From NCBI GenBank assembly GCA_002391565.1, contig DGFH01000282.1:6755-24880 (forward strand): a stretch of DNA of 18,126 bases, read 5' to 3'. The notes under the pieces are model-generated. The model saw only the letters and a program-made list of their open reading frames with translations. It had not been told where the DNA came from and searched no databases. Below are positions 1 to 7,462 of the stretch, in pieces (the stretch's first letter is position 1; each line of letters starts with the position of its first letter). This DNA comes from Anaerolineales bacterium UBA3905 (GTDB lineage Bacteria > Chloroflexota > Anaerolineae > Caldilineales > Caldilineaceae). The position numbers were made by a program, and so were the translations under genes.

Positions 1-1303
1 GCTCCCAGCCTGTCATCTGAAATGCGCCGTCGCCGACCAGGATCAGAGGACGCCTGCCTGTAGCCGCCTGTACGCCCAAACCCGCCGGTACGCCATAGCC
101 CATAGTGGCGTAGTAACCGGGGGCTACCAACTCGGTGTTGTCCATTTCCAACGCGGTGAAGAAACAATCGCCCATGTCCGACGCCAGCGGCATCCGTCCG
201 TGCGCAGCAAAGAGATCGTTGACGCCGCGCGCAATATCGGTGGGTGTGATGGGCTGACCGTCAGGGTGAAGTCCGCGTGGGTAAGTATGCGTTACGGGGG
301 ACGTGGCCGCCACGCGTTCGGCGCGTGCCAGCAGTGCGTCGACAAACGCCTCTAGCGTTATGTTAGGGTAGATATGATACCCCAGGCTGACGGCGCCATT
401 TTCGGCGTGAATTGCCTGCCGTAGATTCAGCCGACGACTCGATACGCCAAAGTTGGTGTCGGAGACAATGACGCCGAGCAACATCAGGGCGTCCGATTGC
501 TCCACCATCGCCGTCACTTCAGGATCACCCGCCATGCCTATGTAGGTGCCCAGCACCGGTGCGTTGGAGTTGGCTAACAGGCCGCGCCCCAGAAATGAGG
601 TCACGACGGGCACGCCGAGCACTTGCGCCAGCTGTGCAACCTTTCGCTCCAAGCCAAACCGCCGCACTTCCACGCCGACCATCATCACCGGCGCACTGGC
701 CCGCGCCAGCCGCAAAAGCACCTCATCGACGCACGTTTGCACTGCTTCGGCGTCAACCGGTTCGGGGGGTAAAGGCGTGACCGGTGCGCACTCCGCAAAG
801 ATTGCGCTGCGCGGCGCCTCGAAGTAGACAGGACGCGACTGCGTCACACAGTTGTGCAGCACACGTGCAATCATCTCTGGCGCAGTGCGGGGATCATCCA
901 GACGCGCCTGGTCGCAGGTGATCTCCCGGAAAATCTGAAATTGCGAGTCGAGTGACTTCACCTGATGATGCAGCAGCAACCCGCGTCCTGACTCGGCGCG
1001 GCCTGGCGCACCGGAGATGACCACCACAGGGGCCTTCTCCGCATACGCACAGGCAACCGCGTTGACCAGGTTCAGCGCGCCGGCGCCATAAGTCACGGCA
1101 GCCACCGCCGGTGCAGAACGCAGTCGCGCCGCTGCATCCGCAGCAAAACCGACGCCCGGCTCATGGCTAAGGGAATAGAAGGGCAAGATGCCGCTCTCCT
1201 CGATCACCTTGAATAACGGCAAGGCAAAGTCTCCGGGAATCCCGAAAATCTCGCGGGCGCCATGATCGCGGAGAGCATAGAGCAGCGCTTCAGCCAGGTT
1301 CAT
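1..1303 (-). CDS. ipdC: Indolepyruvate/phenylpyruvate decarboxylase, thiamine-diphosphate dependent (C-terminus cut by window edge)
   Basis: Decarboxylates aromatic 2-oxo acids (indole-3-pyruvate or phenylpyruvate) to the aldehydes, a step in aromatic amino acid breakdown and in auxin or phenylacetate formation; expected to be cytoplasmic. I translated the minus strand: 434 codons are open from ATG 1303 to the edge, out of roughly 545 in the family. The N-terminus (MNLAEALLYALRDHGA, then FGIPGDFALPLFKV) closely follows Azospirillum IpdC as I remember it. Visible residues are Asp25, the ThDP-activating Glu48 in SLSHEPG, and the decarboxylase His112-His113 pair in LLLHHQ. Near the edge the pyrophosphate-binding GDGAFQMTGWE begins, but its distal Asn lies outside the window. 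The His pair and the GIPGDFALP segment favour a decarboxylase over acetolactate synthase. A Shine-Dalgarno AAAGGGG lies six bases before the ATG. Substrate choice (indole versus phenyl versus a branched oxo acid) cannot be settled here. Confidence 0.85.
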   Translation of the reverse strand, partial: MNLAEALLYALRDHGAREIFGIPGDFALPLFKVIEESGILPFYSLSHEPGVGFAADAAARLRSAPAVAAVTYGAGALNLVNAVACAYAEKAPVVVISGAPGRAESGRGLLLHHQVKSLDSQFQIFREITCDQARLDDPRTAPEMIARVLHNCVTQSRPVYFEAPRSAIFAECAPVTPLPPEPVDAEAVQTCVDEVLLRLARASAPVMMVGVEVRRFGLERKVAQLAQVLGVPVVTSFLGRGLLANSNAPVLGTYIGMAGDPEVTAMVEQSDALMLLGVIVSDTNFGVSSRRLNLRQAIHAENGAVSLGYHIYPNITLEAFVDALLARAERVAATSPVTHTYPRGLHPDGQPITPTDIARGVNDLFAAHGRMPLASDMGDCFFTALEMDNTELVAPGYYATMGYGVPAGLGVQAATGRRPLILVGDGAFQMTGWE

Positions 1304-1343
1304 TGGATGCCCCTTTCTGGTTATGCTAATCATTGTGTTGGAA

Positions 1344-1349
1344 ATTGTA
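1344..1349 (-). promoter_or_regulatory. Possible -10 element for the ipdC-like gene
   Basis: Read on the minus strand this is TACAAT, five of six matches to TATAAT, about 40 bases before the ipdC-like start codon. No convincing -35 hexamer lies 16-18 bases upstream, so this is a weak suggestion only. The rest of the 276-base divergent gap (1304-1579) holds the ftsK promoter and otherwise shows no gene, tRNA or strong hairpin. Confidence 0.25.
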
Positions 1350-1507
1350 CAGGAAGCGCAGTCGGGCGTTGCATTCACTATCATTCACCATGATCGTAGC
1401 GGAATGCCCGGTGAACTGCAACTTGTGTAAATGCACAGCCTTCGATTGATAAGGTTTCAACTGAATCCGGCTAATCGACCAATAGCGCTGGCATTTTTTT
1501 GTTTTCC

Positions 1508-1537
1508 TTGTCGCTTATGGGGCATCTATGATATAAT
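1508..1537 (+). promoter_or_regulatory. Sigma-70-type extended -10 promoter for ftsK
   Basis: A perfect TATAAT (1532-1537) is preceded by TG one base upstream (TGATATAAT), giving an extended -10. A partial -35, TTGTCG (1508-1513), matches four of six positions, with an 18-base spacer. The predicted transcript start is about 1544, leaving a leader of roughly 36 bases before the ftsK ATG at 1580. No operator is recognisable. Confidence 0.65.
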
Positions 1538-1579
1538 GCTGCCGGAACAGATGTTCGGCTGCATCTTGCAGGTGACGGC

Positions 1580-4276
1580 ATGGCGACCAAATCGAACAAA
1601 CGCAGCAAACCTACCAAAAAACCAGCGGCGCGACCAAAATCAGGTGCGCCGCGTAAGTCTGGCGGCGGCAACGATATGCAGCAGATCAGCCGCGCCGTCT
1701 TACGTCCGGAAGTAGGCGGGGTGTTGCTGGTGTTGCTGGCAATCTTCACCTTGCTCAGTTTGTTGACGGCCAGCCGCGGTCAGCTCACCGGTGGGTGGAT
1801 CGACCTGCTCAAGACGCTCTTTGGGGTCGGCGTGTGGGGCGTCCCCTTTGTCCTGGGCGGCATCGGGCTGTGGATGGTGATTCGCGCCGTTGACCAGATG
1901 CCCAACCTGCCCTGGCAGCGTCCAACCGGTGCACTGCTGCTGTTTGTGAGCCTGATCACCGCGCTGTCCTTGTTGCTGGAGCCGGCTGTACGCGCCCGCG
2001 CAGCCAGCGAGGGAGATGCCGGTGGGCAGGTTGGTCTCTTCCTGGCTGAGGCGCTGGAGCGCACCCTTAGTCGGCCTGGCGCCTGGGCCTTCGTCACCTT
2101 CGTGCTTGTGTCGGGCGTAGTGCTTGTTTTTGACCGCGCTCTGGTTGCTGCCTGGTATGCGCTGCAGGAGCCGCGCAGCGCATATCGCGCCAAGGAAGAC
2201 GCCCCGCTTGCTTCTTCACCGCCATCGCAGGCGCCATGGTGGCGACGCATCTTCGCTCCGCCTCCGGCGCCACAAAATGAGCCATTGTTCACGCCCCCGC
2301 CAGCCGCCAATCTTGTGCGGCCAGAGCCAACGCCAGCGAGTAGAAGTAAACCGGCGGCGCCCGTCACAGAGGCGCCGCCGCGCACGGTCGGTCCAAACCT
2401 GCCACTGACCAAACCTATCGAGGAGTTGGAGCGCCGACCTGCGCACGTCGTTGGCGGCGCTGCGGATTGGAAACTGCCCGCCATCGATCAGATTCTCAGC
2501 GACTATGACCGCGTGGCTGACGACGACAACCACATCCGTATGCAGGGGCGTTTGATTCAAGAGACGCTGGCGCTCTTTGGCGTGCCCGCCGATTTCGAGG
2601 GGGCATACAAAGGGCCGTCGGTGACGCAATATCTGATCAAGCCGGGCTACGTCGAACGCAAAGTCGGCAATGAAACGCAGCGCGTCAAGGTGAAAGTGGC
2701 AAAGATCGCCGCCCTTGCCAACGATTTGGCGCTGGCGCTGGCCGCCGCCAGCGTACGCATCGAAGCGCCCATCCCTGGCACAAACTATGTGGGCGTCGAG
2801 GTGCCGAATCAGGCGGGCAACATCGTCGGTCTCAAGGAATTGATGGAGAGTGAAGTCTTCACCGAGAAAAAGCGCACCCTGCCCATCGCGCTGGGCGAGG
2901 ATGTCAAAGGGCAGCCGATTATCGCCGACCTGGCGCGCATGCCGCACTTGCTGATTGCCGGCGCCACCGGATCGGGCAAGTCAGTCTGTATCAACTCGAT
3001 CATCGCCTGTCTGCTGTTGACTCACACCCCCGACACGCTGCGCCTGCTGATGATCGACCCCAAGATGGTCGAGTTGAGCGTCTACAACGGCATTCCACAC
3101 CTCCTGGGGCCGGTCGTCACCGAGGTTGACAAAGCGGCGGGTGTGCTGCTCTGGGCGGTCAAGGAGATGGAGCGCCGCTATACGCTCTTTTCCAAAGCCA
3201 ATGCCCGTGATCTTCCGCGTTATAACGCATTTCTGGAAAAGAACGGCGAGAAGCCATTGCCTACCATTGTCGTTATCGTCGATGAGATGGCGGATCTGAT
3301 GATGGCAGCGCCCGAAGAGGTTGAGAAACATATTTGTCGCCTGGCGCAGATGGCGCGTGCGGTCGGCATTCACCTGATTATCGCCACCCAGCGTCCCTCT
3401 GTTGATGTCATCACCGGCCTGATCAAGGCCAACTTCCCCTCGCGCATCGCCTTCGCTGTCACCAGCCAGATCGACAGCCGCGTGATCCTTGACATTCCTG
3501 GCGCCGAGCGCCTGCTTGGGCGCGGCGACATGCTCTTCATGGCGCCCGACGCGTCGAAGCTGGAGCGCATCCAGGGCACGCTGGTCACGGATGAGGAGAT
3601 CGGCAAGCTAGTGCGTTACTGGCGCAATATCAACACGCTGGATGGCTTCAGGTCGGCGGCGCCTGCCACTCTCGACCTGCCCGGGGCCTCTATCGTGACG
3701 GAAGCCACAGCGAAGCGGTCGGAGCCAGGGGCGTTGGCGTCGCCGTCGGCAACCATGCCCATGAGCCAGCCGCCATTGTTCGAGCAGATCGAGCAGTTGC
3801 GCGCCGCTGAAGCGCGCGATGAATTATTTTACGTGGCCGTCAACATCGTGCGCGAGCATGGGCGCGGCTCGGTCAACTTGTTGCAACGCAAGCTGCGCAT
3901 CGGGTACACACGTGCGGCGCGTCTCGTCGAACAGCTGCATGAAGCAGGCGTCCTGGGGCCGGATTTGGGCGCCGGACGTGGGCGAGAATACACTGGCGAT
4001 GATGGCCCGTCGAAGCCGCGCATGGACGAAGTAGACGCCGTCAACCGCGTGTGGGATGACCTTCCCGTTGACGCAACGCCGCCCGTTGCCGGGTTTAACG
4101 CCAGCGGCGAAGCCGACGATGCGGCGCCCCTGGACGATGTCGGGCGCACGCGCACCTGGGAGGAAGATGTGCCATGGGACGAAGACGACAGCGCGCCGCC
4201 CCCTATCCGCCCGGCGCCCTCGTCCTCCCCGCCGCCAGGGAAGCGACCCGCTGCGCCACCCACTGTCTGGTTTTGA
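1580..4276 (+). CDS. ftsK: DNA translocase FtsK/SpoIIIE
   Basis: A septum-anchored hexameric ATPase that pumps double-stranded DNA and coordinates chromosome segregation with division. The protein has 898 residues. Its N-terminus is basic (many Lys/Arg/Pro), followed by four membrane helices (about residues 37-60, 68-97, 112-135 and 155-185). A proline/alanine-rich linker runs to about 285. The alpha/beta motor follows, with Walker A GATGSGKS at 461-468, Walker B IVDEMADLMM with Asp568-Glu569, and the ATQRPSVDVITG segment. The winged-helix gamma domain that reads orienting DNA sites lies at about 747-804 (NLLQRKLRIGYTRAARLVEQL). Unusually, about 94 acidic, Pro-rich residues follow the gamma domain, which in most FtsK proteins is close to the C-terminus. 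Start: ATG 1580 is preceded by AGGTGA four bases away and by a good promoter. The gene appears to be transcribed alone or with the downstream hydantoinase. Confidence 0.95.
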   Translation: MATKSNKRSKPTKKPAARPKSGAPRKSGGGNDMQQISRAVLRPEVGGVLLVLLAIFTLLSLLTASRGQLTGGWIDLLKTLFGVGVWGVPFVLGGIGLWMVIRAVDQMPNLPWQRPTGALLLFVSLITALSLLLEPAVRARAASEGDAGGQVGLFLAEALERTLSRPGAWAFVTFVLVSGVVLVFDRALVAAWYALQEPRSAYRAKEDAPLASSPPSQAPWWRRIFAPPPAPQNEPLFTPPPAANLVRPEPTPASRSKPAAPVTEAPPRTVGPNLPLTKPIEELERRPAHVVGGAADWKLPAIDQILSDYDRVADDDNHIRMQGRLIQETLALFGVPADFEGAYKGPSVTQYLIKPGYVERKVGNETQRVKVKVAKIAALANDLALALAAASVRIEAPIPGTNYVGVEVPNQAGNIVGLKELMESEVFTEKKRTLPIALGEDVKGQPIIADLARMPHLLIAGATGSGKSVCINSIIACLLLTHTPDTLRLLMIDPKMVELSVYNGIPHLLGPVVTEVDKAAGVLLWAVKEMERRYTLFSKANARDLPRYNAFLEKNGEKPLPTIVVIVDEMADLMMAAPEEVEKHICRLAQMARAVGIHLIIATQRPSVDVITGLIKANFPSRIAFAVTSQIDSRVILDIPGAERLLGRGDMLFMAPDASKLERIQGTLVTDEEIGKLVRYWRNINTLDGFRSAAPATLDLPGASIVTEATAKRSEPGALASPSATMPMSQPPLFEQIEQLRAAEARDELFYVAVNIVREHGRGSVNLLQRKLRIGYTRAARLVEQLHEAGVLGPDLGAGRGREYTGDDGPSKPRMDEVDAVNRVWDDLPVDATPPVAGFNASGEADDAAPLDDVGRTRTWEEDVPWDEDDSAPPPIRPAPSSSPPPGKRPAAPPTVWF

Positions 4277-4377
4277 GGGGTGAACTGCGAGGGGCAAGTT
4301 GTGTGACGCGTTCCTGACGGGCGATGACTGACGCCTGACTTCACAATCCGTTCTTCAATCTTCAAAGGGGTCTTCCC

Positions 4378-5733
4378 ATGTACGACCTGGTCATTCGCAA
4401 TGGTCTGATTATCAACAGCGACGGTATCGTGAACGCCGACCTGGCGATCCAGGATGAGCAAATTGCCGCCATTGGGCTTGGGTTGACGGGCCGGCGCATC
4501 ATCGACGCAGCCGGTTGTTACGTGATTCCCGGCGCCATCGACCCCCATGTGCATCTGCAAATGCCGCTGGCGGGGCGCGTCAGCTCCGACAGTTTTCTTA
4601 CCGGCTCCATTGCAGCGGCGTGTGGGGGAACGACAACTGTAATCGACTTTGTCGAGCCGCAGCCAGGCCAGTCAATGTTAGCTGCACTCGAACTGCGTCG
4701 CGCTGAAGCAGCCGATCAGGTCGCTATCGACTTTGGCCTGCACATGACCATCCCCACCTGGCACGCCACCACGCCGCATGCGCTTGACGAGGTTCCTGCC
4801 GCCGTCGCCGCTGGCTGCCTCAGCTTCAAGATGTATCAGGCTTACCAGGGCATGATCCTTGACGACGTGGCGCTGCTGCGCGCACTGATGGCCGTGGGCG
4901 AGGCAGGCGGACGCACCGTGCTCCACAGCGAGACCGGCCCGGTGCTCGACGTGCTGCGCGCCGATGCACTGGCGGAAGGTCACACCGAACCGATCTGGCA
5001 TGCCTATACGCGGCCGGCGCCACTTGAAGCCAGCGCCGTTCACCGCGCTGCGGAGTTGGCCGATCTGGCAGGCTGCCCGCTCTATATCTTTCATGTTGGT
5101 TGTCAGGAAAGCGTCTGGGAGATAACCCAGGCGCGGGCGCGCGGCATCGATATTTGGGGCGAGACCTGCCCGCAATATCTGCTGCTCACCGCCGAAGAAC
5201 ATCTGGGCGGGTTGAACGGCGAGTTGTACGTCTGTGCGCCGCCGCTGCGCACTGATGACGATACACAACTTCTCTGGCAGGCGCTGGCGCAGGACGATCT
5301 GCAGGTGGTGAGCACCGACCATTGTCCCTGGACCGCCGAAGAGAAACGCCAGCCCGACTTCACGCAAATTCCCGGCGGTGTGCCAAGCATCGAGGCGCGG
5401 CTGGCATTGGTGCATCACTTCGGCGTCAACCAGGGCGTGCTGACGCTGGAACGGTGGGTGCAGGTCTGCGCCACCAACGCCGCTCGCTGGATGGGGCTAG
5501 AGCGCAAAGGACGGTTGGCGCCTGGTTGCGACGCGGATGTAGTGATCTTCGATCCACAGCGCGTCAAGTACATCGCCCCGGACACGCTGCACGAGAGCGC
5601 CGGTTGGACGCCTTATGAAGGCATGGAAGTCACCGGCTGGCCGCGCACTGTGCTCCTGCGTGGCAAAGTGGTCGTCGAGGATGAGCACTACATCGGCAAG
5701 CCCGGCGACGGACGTTTCGTCGCACGTAGATAA
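4378..5733 (+). CDS. hydA: Dihydropyrimidinase / D-hydantoinase
   Basis: A cytoplasmic amidohydrolase that opens the ring of 5,6-dihydrouracil/dihydrothymine (reductive pyrimidine breakdown) or of 5-substituted hydantoins. It has 451 residues, normal for the family. The binuclear metal site is complete: His57 and His59 in DPHVHLQMP, the carbamylated Lys151 in SFKMYQAY, His183 in LHSE, His239 in FHVG and Asp314 in STDHCPW. Tyr156, five residues after the lysine, matches the substrate-binding Tyr of hydantoinases, and the MPLAGRVSSDSF loop also fits hydantoinase/dihydropyrimidinase rather than dihydroorotase or allantoinase. A Shine-Dalgarno AAAGGGG sits seven bases before the ATG. The 101-base gap after ftsK shows no clear terminator or promoter. 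No dihydropyrimidine dehydrogenase or ureidopropionase gene is nearby, so the natural substrate is uncertain. The stop codon touches an inverted repeat. Confidence 0.88.
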   Translation: MYDLVIRNGLIINSDGIVNADLAIQDEQIAAIGLGLTGRRIIDAAGCYVIPGAIDPHVHLQMPLAGRVSSDSFLTGSIAAACGGTTTVIDFVEPQPGQSMLAALELRRAEAADQVAIDFGLHMTIPTWHATTPHALDEVPAAVAAGCLSFKMYQAYQGMILDDVALLRALMAVGEAGGRTVLHSETGPVLDVLRADALAEGHTEPIWHAYTRPAPLEASAVHRAAELADLAGCPLYIFHVGCQESVWEITQARARGIDIWGETCPQYLLLTAEEHLGGLNGELYVCAPPLRTDDDTQLLWQALAQDDLQVVSTDHCPWTAEEKRQPDFTQIPGGVPSIEARLALVHHFGVNQGVLTLERWVQVCATNAARWMGLERKGRLAPGCDADVVIFDPQRVKYIAPDTLHESAGWTPYEGMEVTGWPRTVLLRGKVVVEDEHYIGKPGDGRFVARR

Positions 5734-5777
5734 TCTCCAATCTCCAATCTCGCAGCAAATAGTGGAGATTGGAGATT
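5732..5777. repeat. Perfect 15-bp inverted repeat at the hydA stop codon
   Basis: The left arm AATCTCCAATCTCCA (5732-5746) is the exact reverse complement of TGGAGATTGGAGATT (5763-5777), with a 16-base loop. Each arm is itself made of the heptamer AATCTCC/GGAGATT repeated twice, and a third degenerate copy extends the left arm. The repeat overlaps the last two bases of the hydA TAA and is not followed by a T-run, so it is more like a dispersed intergenic palindrome than a classical terminator, though it could attenuate or protect the transcript. Confidence 0.85.
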
Positions 5778-5797
5778 GCCATCACACCCCTCGCATC

Positions 5798-7321
5798 TTG
5801 TCGCACACGCGCTTTCTCTTCCGTGCTTCCGTCATGGTCATGGCGCTCAACGGCGTCAGTCGCCTGACCGGCTTTGTCAAGCTGTTGCTGATGACGCGCA
5901 CCTTTGGCATTGGCGACGACGCCGACGCCTACGCCGCCGCCAATCAGCTGCCAGAGTTGCTCTTTGCGATGCTGGCAGGCGGCGCGGTGGCGGCAGCTTT
6001 CATCCCTGTTTACACTGGCTTGCTGGCGCGGCGTGGCGCAATGTCGGCGGCGCGCTTCGCCAATACCATCGTTGCCTTGACGGTGGCGGCGCTGGGCGGG
6101 TTGGGGCTGCTCGTGATCGTCAGCGCACCGTGGCTGACCGCACATCTGCTCACGCCCGGCTTTTCGCCCACACAACAGGCGCTCACTGCACGGCTCGTGC
6201 AAGTGCTGATGCTGGCGACCTTCTTCTTCGCGGTTGGCAGCATCTACGCCAGCATCCTTCAGGCGCACGATCACTTCTTTGCGCCGGCGCTGGGCGGCAT
6301 CCTCATCGACCTGGGGCAGATCGTCGGGATTGCGCTATTGGCGTCACAGCTTGGCATCGCCAGCGCAGCATGGGGATTGGCCGGCGGCGCCCTGCTGATT
6401 CTGGCGGTGCAGGCGCCTTTTCTCTGGCGGCTAGGGCTGGACAACCGGCCGGCGCTGGCGCTGCGCACAGAGGGCATGGCCGAAATGGCGCACCTCTTCT
6501 GGCCGCGCCTGGTGACGATGGGCGCCGGCCAGGCAGTCGATCTGGTGGTGGTGCGGCTGGCGTCAGAACTGGCGCCGGGCAGCATGTCGGCGTACTTCTA
6601 CGCCGTGCTGATTATGGCGTATATGCCGCGCGGCCTTTTTGCGCAGGCCATCGCCACTGTGATCTTTCCGACGATGGCGCGCCAGTACAACGCCGCGGAT
6701 CTGGTCGGCTTGCAGGCGACGACGACGGCAGGGTTACGCGCCACACTCTCGCTCGTCATCCCGGCGGCGGTTGGGATCATCGCGTTAGGGTTGCCGGGGA
6801 TGCGCTTCCTCTTCCCGGGTGAGGAACTGGACGGCGCCGCGCTGTCGATGGTTTTCTCTCTGACCGCCATCCTTGGCGTGCGGCTGATTAGCGACGCCAG
6901 CGTTGACATCTTGTCGCTGGCTTTCTACGCACGTCACAATACGCGGCTGCCGATGGTCGCCAGCGTGGCGTGGATGGCGACTGTCTTCGGCTTGAGCTAT
7001 GCGCTCGTCCGGCCTTTGGGCATCTACGGGCTGGCATGGGCGTCGGCGCTGGCGGCGTTGGGGTTGGCGGTGGCCCTGCTGATTGTCGTCTGGCGTAGCA
7101 AGCACGGCATCGATGGGCGCGCCTTGGCGATCACGGTTGGGCGCGCACTCCTGGCTGCGGCGACAATGGCGGTTGCTGTGCGTCTGCTGAACTGCATCGA
7201 CTTGCCGGAGATGGTTTTCGTGATGGTTGGGATGGCGGGAGGCGCAGCGGTTTATGTGAGCGTCTATGCGGCGCTAGGTGGTCGTGAGCCGCTCATGCTG
7301 TTGCGCCGCGCCAACCTGTAG
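5798..7321 (+). CDS. murJ: Lipid II flippase MurJ (MviN family)
   Basis: Flips the lipid-linked peptidoglycan precursor lipid II across the membrane. From TTG 5798 the protein has 507 residues, normal for MurJ, and it is almost entirely hydrophobic, compatible with the usual 14 helices. The N-terminal signature is clear: RASVMVMALNGVSRLTGF, then GDDADAYAAANQLPELLF with the conserved Asp, and AGGAVAAAFIPVYTGLL. These align with the R/D residues essential in E. coli MurJ. The start is uncertain. The conserved RAS segment lies before ATG 5834, which argues for TTG 5798 or GTG 5762, yet neither has a good Shine-Dalgarno. An open frame runs back to ATG 5615, but that stretch is the hydantoinase gene read out of frame and would not make a MurJ N-terminus. 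GTG 5762 would lie inside the inverted repeat. The family call is secure; other polysaccharide exporters of the MOP superfamily are less likely. Confidence 0.87.
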   Translation: MSHTRFLFRASVMVMALNGVSRLTGFVKLLLMTRTFGIGDDADAYAAANQLPELLFAMLAGGAVAAAFIPVYTGLLARRGAMSAARFANTIVALTVAALGGLGLLVIVSAPWLTAHLLTPGFSPTQQALTARLVQVLMLATFFFAVGSIYASILQAHDHFFAPALGGILIDLGQIVGIALLASQLGIASAAWGLAGGALLILAVQAPFLWRLGLDNRPALALRTEGMAEMAHLFWPRLVTMGAGQAVDLVVVRLASELAPGSMSAYFYAVLIMAYMPRGLFAQAIATVIFPTMARQYNAADLVGLQATTTAGLRATLSLVIPAAVGIIALGLPGMRFLFPGEELDGAALSMVFSLTAILGVRLISDASVDILSLAFYARHNTRLPMVASVAWMATVFGLSYALVRPLGIYGLAWASALAALGLAVALLIVVWRSKHGIDGRALAITVGRALLAAATMAVAVRLLNCIDLPEMVFVMVGMAGGAAVYVSVYAALGGREPLMLLRRANL

Positions 7322-7377
7322 AGATGGTGTGCAGGGCGCCGCTCTCCTTTCAATTGCCAACTGGCTGCAGCTATGAC

Positions 7378-7406
7378 TTGACAGTTCAGCAGAGGTGATT
7401 GATAAT
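7378..7406 (+). promoter_or_regulatory. Promoter of the cydABDC operon
   Basis: A consensus -35 TTGACA (7378-7383) is followed after exactly 17 bases by GATAAT (7401-7406), which matches five of six -10 positions. It lies about 57 bases before the chosen cydA ATG, with predicted transcript start near 7413. It is the strongest promoter match in the window, and a Fur-like palindrome overlaps its -10. The rest of the 141-base gap after murJ shows nothing else. Confidence 0.7.
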
Positions 7407-7414
7407 AATTCTCA
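7400..7414. promoter_or_regulatory. Fur-family operator-like 7-1-7 palindrome on the cyd promoter
   Basis: TGATAATAATTCTCA matches the classical Fur 7-1-7 box TGATAATNATTATCA at 13 of 14 specified positions. With its flanks the symmetry extends to 19 bases (7398-7416) with one mismatched pair per arm. It covers the -10 hexamer and the likely start point, the expected place for a repressor. Whether the binding protein is Fur, PerR or Zur cannot be told; no regulator gene is in the window. Confidence 0.45.
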
Positions 7415-7462
7415 ATTCATGATTGCCATTCTGATTTGCATGCATTCACAAGGGTCAATCGT

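Noticed and set aside
546..827. Short plus-strand open frames inside the ipdC-like region
   Set aside because: They lie opposite the continuous decarboxylase frame on the minus strand, and they are of low complexity with no family match.
1431..1715. Small open frame starting in the ipdC-ftsK gap
   Set aside because: It starts upstream of the ftsK promoter and runs into the ftsK coding sequence in another frame, without a ribosome binding site or recognisable protein features.
4277..4377. Possible terminator or promoter between ftsK and hydA
   Set aside because: Only 4-6 base imperfect complementary pairs (for example GGCG/CGCC) and no T-run or paired promoter hexamers were seen.
4678..5418. 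Minus-strand open frame across the hydantoinase gene (about 246 codons)
   Set aside because: It is antisense to a gene with a complete metal site and has no recognisable domain.
5615..5797. Upstream extension of murJ to ATG 5615
   Set aside because: The extra residues come from the hydantoinase gene read out of frame and from the inverted repeat; MurJ homologues do not have such an N-terminus.
5776..6822. 348-codon open frame overlapping murJ in another frame
   Set aside because: The translation is an Arg/Gly/Ala/His-rich shadow without membrane segments, while the MurJ frame has strong family motifs over the same DNA.
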